Assembly: GCA_003552765.1 (NCBI GenBank)
Contig: PUOI01000018.1
Coordinates: forward strand, 1-8,522
DNA: 8,522 bases
Origin: Candidatus Hydrogenedentota bacterium
Lineage (GTDB): Bacteria; Hydrogenedentota; Hydrogenedentia; Hydrogenedentales; SLHB01
Reading direction: 5' to 3'
The position numbers were made by a program, and so were the translations under genes. The notes beneath the pieces were generated by a model, which saw only the letters and a list, made by a program, of their open reading frames with translations, did no database searches and was not told the origin of the DNA. Positions 1 through 5,194 of this stretch are shown in pieces; the stretch's first letter is position 1; each line of letters opens with the position of its first letter.

Positions 1-195
1 CACGCGAATGTACTGGAGGTCGAGGATGGCGATGAACACGGCCACGGCCAGCGCCACAAAGCACAGGCCCCAATATACAATGAAATGCAATAGGGAAGTC
101 CGGGGGAATTCCCCTTGCGCGCCGTACACCGTCAACACCGCCGCGCAGGCGAGGGCCGCCCCGCCTGCGATGCGCCATTTCGTTTGCCAAGTCAT
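1..195 (-). CDS. Small two-helix membrane protein, 3' end cut by window edge
   Basis: This frame reads from an ATG at 193-195 down to base 1 without a stop, giving 65 residues with the C-terminus missing. The start is supported by an AAGGA-type ribosome binding site just upstream (in AAGGAAATTT) and by its position 18 bases after the stop of the lipoprotein gene, which suggests one transcript. The product has a basic N-terminus (K6, R8), a hydrophobic helix at about residues 9-26, a short loop containing Q27-R32, and a second strong hydrophobic helix at about 36-58 that ends in LDLQYIRV. It is therefore probably a small inner-membrane protein with two transmembrane segments, both ends on the same side. 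I do not recognise the family well enough to name it, and no function is proposed. The pairing with an envelope lipoprotein hints at an envelope role, which is inference only. Confidence 0.6.
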   Translation of the reverse strand, partial: MTWQTKWRIAGGAALACAAVLTVYGAQGEFPRTSLLHFIVYWGLCFVALAVAVFIAILDLQYIRV

Positions 196-213
196 AAATT
201 TCCTTGGGTTGGT

Positions 214-579
214 TTAGCGATCGGGCACCCACACGCGCTCTTCGTAGGTCTCGCCCGATTCGGTGCGGACGAGGCGCGTTACGTAACGCCCGCGTTCCAC
301 GTGCGAGCGTTGGACCGGAGCGCTAGGGGGCCGCGAATGATACCTGCGCTTGTGCTCGCCTACTTGATCGCCCACGAGGGCGCCCGCCAACGCGCCTGCG
401 CCCGCGCCAATAAGCGCGCCTTCGCCGCCTCTGCCGTGTTGGTGACCAATGATGGCGCCGCTACCCGACCCTAGTGCGCCGCCAATGAGCGCGCCGTCTT
501 GGGTGGGCGTTGTTTGACAGCCGGTCAGAAAGGCTACCGCCATCACCCCCGCCACTGCCATCGCAAGCCAACGTTTCAT
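214..579 (-). CDS. Glycine-zipper envelope lipoprotein
   Basis: The 121-residue product begins with a lipoprotein signal peptide: basic MKRW, a hydrophobic stretch to about residue 17, then lipobox L18-T19-G20-C21. The residue after Cys is Gln rather than Asp, which in diderms favours outer-membrane sorting. Residues 29-74 form a glycine zipper built from two 19-residue copies (29-47 and 54-72, both starting GALIG and ending GxQ), a pattern seen in Rickettsia 17-kDa antigen/YMGG-like small lipoproteins that insert in or associate with membranes. The C-terminal part (about 76-121) is basic and then polar, ending in a TESGETYEERVWVP stretch. An AGGAGG site at 589-594 lies 9 bases before the ATG. 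The frame upstream ends in an ATGA overlap with this start. The exact role is unknown; envelope integrity is the usual guess for the family. Confidence 0.8.
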   Translation of the reverse strand: MKRWLAMAVAGVMAVAFLTGCQTTPTQDGALIGGALGSGSGAIIGHQHGRGGEGALIGAGAGALAGALVGDQVGEHKRRYHSRPPSAPVQRSHVERGRYVTRLVRTESGETYEERVWVPDR

Positions 580-741
580 TGCCGTGTTCCTCCTGGAGTT
601 CGCCTCGTAGGCGGCTCCTCAATGCCGGCGCGATACCGGCGCTCTATCTCATCGCGTCCGGCGGAACGCTGCTCCCGCGCTCCCGCCGGGCCGCGCTGTT
701 TCCACTGATTTAAGACGCGGAAAAGCCGGATGTATTCAACC
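580..741. other. Gap between metG and the lipoprotein gene
   Basis: This 162-base gap contains several inverted repeats: CCGGCGG at 658-664 with CCGCCGG at 683-689 (7 pairs, 18-base loop), GCCGG at 624-628 with CCGGC at 636-640, and CGCC at 601-604 with GGCG at 610-613. None is followed by a T-tract on the minus strand, so I do not call an intrinsic terminator and read-through from metG is possible. No convincing promoter was seen. One minus-strand frame stays open across the whole gap, but it has no standard start codon; it is described under findings. Confidence 0.5.
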
Positions 742-2184
742 TTACTGGATGCGCGGGAACAATGGCTTGCTCCGTTTTACAGGACCGCCCGCGAAGGTTT
801 CCCGCATCTGACTGGCGGCCCCGGGGATAAAGGGAGTAACCCAATAGGCAATGCGGCGGATTCCCTCCACCATTTCCCCTAGGAACGCTTCCAGGTCAGC
901 CGTATTTCCCGCCTTTTGAAGCTCCCAAGGCTTCACTTCTTCGATGCGCTGGTTCAACGCGTCCGACAGCCCCAGTATAGCGCCAACGGCGTCGTTAAAG
1001 CGATAATCCGCCATCGCCTCGTGGAATCCCTCGGGCGCCTCGGGTGCGCCGTCCAAGGGCGCGGGGGCATACCCGGCCTTCTCGGACAAAGTCTCGACGC
1101 GGCGCGAGAGATTGCCCAAGTTGTTGGCGAGGTCCGCGTTGTAGACATCCCGCATTCGGTCCTCGGAATAATCGCCGTCGGCATAGGGCGAGACGGCCCG
1201 CAACAGGTAATACCGGACCGCGTCGATCCCGTATTTGTCGGCCTGAACCAAGGGATCAATGACGTTGCCCAGGCTCTTCGAGATCTTCATGCCCTCGATG
1301 GTCAAGTAGCCGTGGATAAACACCATGTCCGGCGTGGGCAAGCCCGAACTCATGAGCATGGCGGGCCAGTACACCGTGTGAAACCGGTTGATCCCCTTGC
1401 CGATGACATGGGTCTTGTCCGGGCAATCCGCCCAATACTTCTGGTACGCGGGCGCCTCGTTTTCGAAATCCAGGCCGGTGATATAATTCGCCAACGCATC
1501 GTACCACACGTACATCACCTGCTCGGGGTCGCCCGGTACCGGGATGCCCCATCCCCCAGCCCGTTGCTTGCTGCGGGAGATACTGAAATCCTGGAGGCCC
1601 GAGCGGATGAACGCGACCGTTTCGTTGTAGCGGGCCGCGGGGAGAATGCGCATCTTGCCCGACTCGATGAGGTCGAGGAGCCGATCCTGGTAGTTCGTGA
1701 GCCGGAAGAAGTAGTTCTCCTCCTCCACCGTCTCCAGCGGCCGTTCGTGCTCCGGACAGATCCCGTTGGGGGCCTCCTTTTCCGTGTAGAATTCCTCGCA
1801 CCCCACGCAATACTGGCCGGTGTAATGCTTCTTATAGATGTCTTCCGGCCGGGACATGGCCCACAGCTTCTGCGCGCCTTTGAAATGCATTTCCTCGCTG
1901 GTGCGGATGAAGTAGCTCGCGTCGATGTTGAGACCAGGCAGCAAGGCTTGAAACGCCTGTGAATTCCGGTCGCACAGCTCGCGCGTCGTGATGCCCTCGG
2001 CCTCCGCGGCCCGCACGTTCTTGAGCGAGTTCTCGTCGCTGCCGGTCATGAAGAACGTGTCCCGTCCCCGCAGGCGCTGATAGCGGGCGATGGCGTCCGC
2101 CTGCACGATTTCCAGCGCGAAGCCGAGATGAGGTTTTGCGTTCACATAAGGGATTGCCGTGGATACGTATGCCGTACCAGCCAT
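742..2184 (-). CDS. metG: Methionine--tRNA ligase, short form
   Basis: This cytoplasmic class I aminoacyl-tRNA synthetase charges tRNA-Met with methionine using ATP. The 480-residue protein shows the HIGH-type motif as H19-L-G-F22 after PYVNAKP, the KMSKS-type motif as K300-I-S-K-S304 followed by LGN, and one zinc knuckle made by C126-x2-C129 and C143-x2-H146 in the connective domain. The helical anticodon-binding domain runs from about residue 345 to the end and includes K418-P-W420. The usual TG(T/S)DEHGQK segment reads T47-G-S-D-E-N-S-L-K55, a variant I associate with a subset of short MetRS proteins. There is no C-terminal Trbp111-like OB-fold, so the protein stops well short of the roughly 650 residues of dimeric MetRS. 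The ATG start is preceded by AGGAG at 2195-2199, ten bases away. The divergent neighbour is phoB. The assignment is very secure; whether this is the only metG in the genome cannot be told. Confidence 0.97.
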   Translation of the reverse strand: MAGTAYVSTAIPYVNAKPHLGFALEIVQADAIARYQRLRGRDTFFMTGSDENSLKNVRAAEAEGITTRELCDRNSQAFQALLPGLNIDASYFIRTSEEMHFKGAQKLWAMSRPEDIYKKHYTGQYCVGCEEFYTEKEAPNGICPEHERPLETVEEENYFFRLTNYQDRLLDLIESGKMRILPAARYNETVAFIRSGLQDFSISRSKQRAGGWGIPVPGDPEQVMYVWYDALANYITGLDFENEAPAYQKYWADCPDKTHVIGKGINRFHTVYWPAMLMSSGLPTPDMVFIHGYLTIEGMKISKSLGNVIDPLVQADKYGIDAVRYYLLRAVSPYADGDYSEDRMRDVYNADLANNLGNLSRRVETLSEKAGYAPAPLDGAPEAPEGFHEAMADYRFNDAVGAILGLSDALNQRIEEVKPWELQKAGNTADLEAFLGEMVEGIRRIAYWVTPFIPGAASQMRETFAGGPVKRSKPLFPRIQ

Positions 2185-2271
2185 GAATTACCTGCTCCTA
2201 ACACACTTGGGTTTGCTCAGATTTGGACACCGGCCGTTGCGGATCCCGCCTAGGGAAAGGAAATCGGTCAC

Positions 2272-2287
2272 GAAACGGCGGTGAAAC
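2272..2287 (+). repeat. GAAAC pair with 11-base period
   Basis: GAAAC occurs at 2272-2276 and 2283-2287, exactly 11 bases apart, just upstream of the GGAT element at 2293. It may be a response-regulator half-site pair, or chance; two pentamers alone are weak evidence. Confidence 0.2.
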
Positions 2288-2292
2288 AGACA

Positions 2293-2311
2293 GGATTATA
2301 TCTCAATGACA
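2293..2311 (+). repeat. 19-base element also found upstream of pstS (copy 1)
   Basis: GGATTATATCTCAATGACA here matches GGATAAAATCTCAATGTCA at 5083-5101 at 16 of 19 positions, in the same orientation. The core ATCTCAATG is identical, and ATCTCAAT appears a third time at 2447-2454. This copy overlaps the complement of the metG -10 box. It could be a promoter or operator element shared by the two Pho-gene upstream regions; its function is unknown. Confidence 0.35.
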
Positions 2312-2323
2312 CTAAGTTGTCCC
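2295..2323 (-). promoter_or_regulatory. Candidate sigma-70 promoter for metG
   Basis: On the minus strand the sequence reads GGGACA (2318-2323, four of six matches to the TTGACA -35), a 17-base spacer, then a perfect TATAAT -10 (2295-2300). Transcription would start near 2288, giving a leader of about 100 bases before the metG ATG. The spacing and perfect -10 make this the best promoter in the window, although the start site is not proven. Confidence 0.5.
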
Positions 2324-2328
2324 CGAAA

Positions 2329-2346
2329 CCGTATTGTACAATATGG
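2329..2346. repeat. Near-perfect palindrome upstream of the metG promoter
   Basis: The 12 bases TATTGTACAATA (2332-2343) are a perfect palindrome. After one mismatched pair (2331/2344), two more pairs (CC at 2329-2330, GG at 2345-2346) extend it. GTCCCC at 2319-2324 and GGGGAC at 2345-2350 form another inverted pair around it. The centre lies about 50 bases upstream of the predicted metG start, a typical position for a dimeric regulator. It could instead act on phoB. The regulator is unknown. Confidence 0.4.
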
Positions 2347-2442
2347 GGACCAGACCATAAGAGCGGTTTCCAGGACCTCGGTTCCGGCAGTGTATCTATC
2401 GCGCTTGGCTAAAGCAAGTGGCGGTTCGGGTCATCGGTTGTC

Positions 2443-2459
2443 CTAATCTCAATCTAACG
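2443..2459 (+). promoter_or_regulatory. Candidate Pho box upstream of phoB
   Basis: Two direct hexamers, CTAATC (2443-2448) and CTAACG (2454-2459), start exactly 11 bases apart. PhoB/PhoP-type regulators bind direct repeats with this period, one helical turn. The pair resembles the three-copy array before pstS, and in both places the last hexamer starts 26 bases before a candidate -10. This suggests that phoB-phoR is self-activated by its own product. The assignment is inferred from spacing and comparison only. Confidence 0.4.
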
Positions 2460-2469
2460 GGCGTCTGCG

Positions 2470-2487
2470 ATACTACGGGCATACTAC
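2470..2487 (+). repeat. Tandem ATACTAC repeat with 11-base period before phoB
   Basis: ATACTAC occurs at 2470-2476 and 2481-2487, 11 bases apart, and a further ATAC follows at 2491-2494. The pair is not in phase with the CTAAY pair upstream. It may be a second, weaker regulator site, or may simply contain the phoB -10 region. Confidence 0.35.
2480..2485 (+). promoter_or_regulatory. Candidate -10 box for phoB
   Basis: CATACT matches TATAAT at four of six positions. It is chosen because it sits 26 bases after the start of the last CTAAY hexamer, the same distance as TAAAAT in the pstS promoter. No -35 box is evident, as expected for an activator-dependent promoter. GATACT at 2469-2474 is an alternative. 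Confidence 0.25.
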
Positions 2488-2544
2488 AGGATACGGCTGC
2501 GCGCCCCTCGCCGCGCGGACCCCAACGTTAAGGAAAGTTTCGCA

Positions 2545-3231
2545 ATGAGCGCCGATACGATCTTGGTAATTGAGGACGATGTGGATATTCGAACTCTTGT
2601 AATGCACAATTTGCGCAAGGCTGGATATGAAGTCCTGGGAACCGCCGATGGCGCCAAGGGAGTGCGTATGGTCCAGAATCAAGCGCCGGCGCTCGTCGTA
2701 CTCGACCTGATGTTGCCCGGCATGGAAGGTCTCGAAGTGTGTGCGTTGCTCAAGAACGATCCCCAGACCCGTGACATCCCCATCGTTATGCTGACAGCCA
2801 AGGGCGCGGAGCAGGATATCGTGACGGGCTTCGAACACGGCGCGGACGACTATGTCACCAAACCGTTTAGCCCGAAGGTCTTGGTGGCCCGCGTAGGGGC
2901 GGTCTTGCGGAGGGGCGCGGCCGAGCTTCCCGCCGAGGACGACAGCCTTCATGTGCATGACCTGGTGATCCATCCCGGCCGCCATGAGGTGTTGGTCCGG
3001 GGCGAGCCTGCGGAATTGACCTTCACGGAGTTCCGTGTACTACATTGTCTTGCGCGGCGCCCGGGCTGGGTGTTTACTCGCTCGCAGATTGTGGATGCCG
3101 TGCGCGGCGCGGGATACGCCGTGACCGACCGGGCGGTGGATGTGCAGATCGTGGGGTTACGCAAGAAGCTGGGCAAGTGCGGACACTATATCGAGACGGT
3201 GCGAGGGGTTGGATATCGCTTCAAGGAGTAA
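2545..3231 (+). CDS. phoB: Phosphate-regulon response regulator PhoB (OmpR/PhoB family)
   Basis: This 228-residue two-component response regulator should be phosphorylated by the adjacent PhoR and then bind direct-repeat Pho boxes to activate pst. The receiver domain (about 5-120) has the acidic pocket E10-D11-D12, the phospho-acceptor D54 in VVLDLMLPGM, T84 and K106 (TKPF). The winged-helix domain (about 134-228) carries the LTFTEFRVL entry, a recognition helix around RAVDVQIVGLRKKL (196-209) and the ETVRGVGYRF wing. An AAGGA site at 2530-2534 lies ten bases before the ATG. The TAA stop is four bases before the GTG of phoR, so the two are co-transcribed. The position in front of phoR and pstSCAB supports PhoB over other OmpR-family regulators. 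Direct-repeat boxes upstream suggest autoregulation. Confidence 0.93.
   Translation: MSADTILVIEDDVDIRTLVMHNLRKAGYEVLGTADGAKGVRMVQNQAPALVVLDLMLPGMEGLEVCALLKNDPQTRDIPIVMLTAKGAEQDIVTGFEHGADDYVTKPFSPKVLVARVGAVLRRGAAELPAEDDSLHVHDLVIHPGRHEVLVRGEPAELTFTEFRVLHCLARRPGWVFTRSQIVDAVRGAGYAVTDRAVDVQIVGLRKKLGKCGHYIETVRGVGYRFKE
3223..3228 (+). promoter_or_regulatory. Ribosome binding site fixing the phoR GTG start
   Basis: AAGGAG lies inside the last codons of phoB, seven bases before GTG at 3236-3238. No comparable site precedes the ATG codons at 3140 or 3263, so it selects the GTG start and couples phoR translation to phoB. Confidence 0.75.
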
Positions 3232-3235
3232 TACC

Positions 3236-5041
3236 GTGGGCCACCGGCGCCTCTTCTGGCGAATGGCCGTGTTTTCAACGGTTTCCGCCGCAATAGCTTG
3301 GATCCTCGGGGGATGGGCGGCTTTCTCTCATATGCAGGCGCGACATCTGGATGTTTTCCAGGAGCGCCTATTGAGCCATGCCGTCTTCTCAGCCCATGAG
3401 TTGACGGATGCGCTGGACGAAGACGGGGAGGCCCTGCAGGCGGCGTGCGAACGTCATGCGTTTTATGACGGAATGCGCCTCATCGTAATTGATCGGGATG
3501 GCGCCGTGCTGGCGGATTCGATGCCCACCGATTCAGAGCACACCGTCTCCCCCACGTCCCCTGAGATACAGCGAGCGTTGCAGGGGCAAGCTGAAGCCGA
3601 TTACCGAAGGACCACGCCAAGGGCTGAACGCCAGGTTTACGCCGCCGCGCCCATCCTTGCGGATGATACCGTGATTGCCGTGGTGCGGGCCAGCCAATCC
3701 GCGCCCAGCAGTCCAACAGGAGCCCTTCTGGGAATCCTGGGCAGTGGGGCCGTGGCCGTTGCGCTGTTCGTTCTCACCATGGGATGGGCTGCCTCGCGCC
3801 ACTCACGCCGGGAGTTTCGGGCGGTGGAGGAAGCCGTGGAAGCCATGGGCCAAGGCGAGTTTTCACGCCGTGTCCGGGTACGGCGTGACAGCGCTTTCGC
3901 TCCGCTAGCTTTCAGGTTGCACGCCATGGCCCATGAGACATCGGACCGGCTTCGCAACGCCGTTCAGAAGCGCAACCAGCTCGAAGGGGTGCTGGCCAGC
4001 ATGGTGGAAGGTGTGCTGGCGGTAGACGTGAACGATCGGATCATCCTCATGAACGAGGCAGCGGGCCGCCTGTTTGGCCTGTCCCACCGACAGGCTCAAG
4101 GCCGTACCCTGCAGGAGGTGGTTCGCCATGCGGAACTCCTGCGCTTCTTTGGCAAGTTGCAGGCCCTCCCTCCAGCCGATGAAGACGCCTTGTTGGAGGA
4201 GGAGGTCACCATATACGGGGGTGGCGCGGATCGGTTGCTACAGGTCCATGGAACCCTATTGCGCGATGGGGAGGGCCGGATACGGGGTACGCTTGCCGCG
4301 CTCCATGACTTGACCAACATGCGCAGGCTCGAGAGCGCGCGCCGGGATTTCGTCGCCAACGTTTCCCACGAGCTTCGTACGCCGATCACGTGCATAAAGG
4401 GTTATGTCGAGACCTTGCTGGAAGAAGGCTTGGCCGACCCCACCCAAGTACGAAGTTTTCTGGAGATCGTGGCCAGGCAAAGCGACAGGCTCATGGCTTT
4501 GGTGGAGGACTTGCTCGCCCTGTCCCGCATTGAACAGGAGGAAGGAGAGGGTCTTCCATTGGCGCTGGGCGTTGTGCGCGGCGTATTGGAGGGGGCTTAT
4601 CAAGCATGCCAAGACGCCGCAACAGATAAACACATCGTTGTCCACATTCAGTGTGAGGAAGATTTGACGATCCCCATGGATCAACCCCTTCTTCAGCAGG
4701 CCATCACGAATCTCCTGGATAACGCGATCAAGTACAGTGAGGCCAGAACCCAAGTGGAGCTGGAGGCCCTGACCGCGAATGGCGCCGCCGTGATCCGGGT
4801 GCGCGACCAGGGCCGGGGCATTGAAGCCGAACACCTCGACCGCATCTTTGAGCGTTTCTACCGCGTGGATAAAGCCCGCAGCCGGCGGCTGGGCGGAACC
4901 GGCCTGGGATTGGCCATTGTGAAGCACATCGTCCGCGCCCACGGAGGTGCGGTAAACGCGCACAGTGTGGTTGGCCGGGGAAGCGTGTTGACGATACACC
5001 TACCTCTGACGCACGCAAGCCGTTCGACGGCCCCCTCCTAA
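3236..5041 (+). CDS. phoR: Phosphate-regulon sensor histidine kinase PhoR
   Basis: This inner-membrane kinase senses phosphate status and phosphorylates PhoB. From the GTG start it has 601 residues. Transmembrane helix 1 spans about 11-30, an extracytoplasmic sensor about 31-162, helix 2 about 163-186, HAMP about 187-240, PAS about 245-360 (EGVLASMVEGVLAVD onward), then the HisKA and ATPase domains. The phospho-acceptor is H378 in NVSHELRTP; the N box has N492 and N496; G1 is D524-QGRG; the F box is F538-ERF; G2 is G553-GTGLGLAIV. The sensor segment (MRLIVIDRDGAVLADS, EIQRAL, YAAAPI, VIAVVR) resembles the PDC-like sensor of Firmicute PhoR/WalK-type kinases; E. coli PhoR lacks such a large external domain. 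The GTG start is chosen for its AAGGAG site. A longer frame from an ATG at 3140 would overlap phoB by 92 bases without support. The stop codon lies inside the candidate Pho box of pstS. Confidence 0.92.
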   Translation: MGHRRLFWRMAVFSTVSAAIAWILGGWAAFSHMQARHLDVFQERLLSHAVFSAHELTDALDEDGEALQAACERHAFYDGMRLIVIDRDGAVLADSMPTDSEHTVSPTSPEIQRALQGQAEADYRRTTPRAERQVYAAAPILADDTVIAVVRASQSAPSSPTGALLGILGSGAVAVALFVLTMGWAASRHSRREFRAVEEAVEAMGQGEFSRRVRVRRDSAFAPLAFRLHAMAHETSDRLRNAVQKRNQLEGVLASMVEGVLAVDVNDRIILMNEAAGRLFGLSHRQAQGRTLQEVVRHAELLRFFGKLQALPPADEDALLEEEVTIYGGGADRLLQVHGTLLRDGEGRIRGTLAALHDLTNMRRLESARRDFVANVSHELRTPITCIKGYVETLLEEGLADPTQVRSFLEIVARQSDRLMALVEDLLALSRIEQEEGEGLPLALGVVRGVLEGAYQACQDAATDKHIVVHIQCEEDLTIPMDQPLLQQAITNLLDNAIKYSEARTQVELEALTANGAAVIRVRDQGRGIEAEHLDRIFERFYRVDKARSRRLGGTGLGLAIVKHIVRAHGGAVNAHSVVGRGSVLTIHLPLTHASRSTAPS

Positions 5042-5065
5042 CACAATGCTAACTCTTTGCTAATA
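5038..5065 (+). promoter_or_regulatory. Candidate three-repeat Pho box upstream of pstS
   Basis: Three hexamers CTAACA (5038), CTAACT (5049) and CTAATA (5060) start at exact 11-base intervals, separated by CAATG and CTTTG. This matches the architecture of PhoB/PhoP sites, and the hexamers differ by one or two bases from the Bacillus PhoP repeat TT(A/T/C)A(C/T)A as I remember it. The first copy uses the phoR stop codon. Relative to a start near 5098, the array covers about -60 to -33, where an activator would replace a -35 box. Similar CTAAY repeats precede phoB. Confidence 0.55.
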
Positions 5066-5082
5066 TTCGGGAAACACGGTGG

Positions 5083-5101
5083 GGATAAAATCTCAATGTC
5101 A
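5083..5101 (+). repeat. 19-base element also found upstream of phoB (copy 2)
   Basis: GGATAAAATCTCAATGTCA matches the element at 2293-2311 at 16 of 19 positions. In this copy it contains the candidate pstS -10 box and the likely transcription start. Confidence 0.35.
5086..5091 (+). promoter_or_regulatory. Candidate -10 box for pstS
   Basis: TAAAAT matches TATAAT at five of six positions and lies 20 bases after the end of the CTAAY array. No -35 hexamer is visible at 17 bases upstream (ATATTC), which fits a promoter that depends on a bound activator. Transcription would start near 5098, giving a leader of about 97 bases. Confidence 0.4.
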
Positions 5102-5103
5102 TT

Positions 5104-5161
5104 GCCGGGAGGGAGAAGGGACCTCCGTGATCCTCCCAAATCAGTTTAGGACAATCCCGGC
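5104..5161 (+). promoter_or_regulatory. Overlapping inverted repeats in the pstS leader
   Basis: GCCGGGA (5104-5110) can pair with TCCCGGC (5155-5161). GGGAGG (5107-5112) can pair with CCTCCC (5132-5137), and GGAGG (5108-5112) with CCTCC (5122-5126). The left arms share bases, so the pairings compete. The structures end about 20 bases before the AAGGAG of pstS (5181-5186). No T-tract follows, so this is not a clear terminator. It may affect mRNA stability or expression; no known RNA family is recognised. Confidence 0.35.
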
Positions 5162-5194
5162 CCGTTCTGCATTCGTTGAAAAGGAGATATCCTG

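Larger units (their letters stand above)
2185..2544. other. Divergent intergenic region between metG and phoB
   Basis: This 360-base stretch has no convincing gene. It holds the candidate metG promoter with a leader of about 100 bases on the minus strand, a near-perfect palindrome at 2329-2346, and three sets of short direct repeats with an 11-base period (2272-2287, 2443-2459, 2470-2487), the last two just ahead of phoB. The pentamer CGGTT also recurs at 2364, 2379, 2422 and 2435 without regular spacing. I looked for a known riboswitch or T-box in the metG leader and recognised none. A 46-codon plus-strand frame (2306-2446) lacks a ribosome binding site. Confidence 0.6.

Noticed and set aside
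115..474. Plus-strand frame of 119 codons opposite the lipoprotein gene.
   Set aside because: Shadow of the glycine-zipper gene, which has a lipobox and a strong ribosome binding site.
658..689. Hairpin (7 pairs) as a metG terminator.
   Set aside because: Large 18-base loop and no following T-tract on the minus strand.
706..739. TTGAAT (734-739) with TTAAAT about 20 bases on, as a minus-strand promoter for the lipoprotein gene.
   Set aside because: The spacer is too long and the -10 match is poor.
916..1962. Long open frame on the plus strand opposite metG (348 codons).
   Set aside because: It lies wholly antisense to a motif-complete metG, has no family motifs, and long antisense frames are expected in GC-rich genes.
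2195..2205. CTCCTAACACA, identical to 5035-5045 in the pstS Pho box, as another Pho box.
   Set aside because: It is the complement of the metG ribosome binding site and has no second CTAAY in 11-base phase.
2306..2446. A 46-codon plus-strand frame in the metG-phoB gap as a small gene.
   Set aside because: No ribosome binding site, no recognisable features, and it overlaps probable regulatory sequence.
2473..2985. Minus-strand frame of 170 codons opposite phoB, ending in the intergenic region.
   Set aside because: Most of it is antisense to the PhoB receiver domain and it has no supporting motif.
3140..3235. Longer N-terminus of phoR from ATG at 3140.
   Set aside because: It would overlap phoB by 92 bases, has no ribosome binding site, and adds a polar stretch before helix 1; GTG at 3236 has AAGGAG seven bases upstream.
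4256..4999. Open frame on the minus strand opposite phoR (247 codons).
   Set aside because: Antisense to the conserved kinase core; its composition reflects the phoR codons and there is no recognisable domain.
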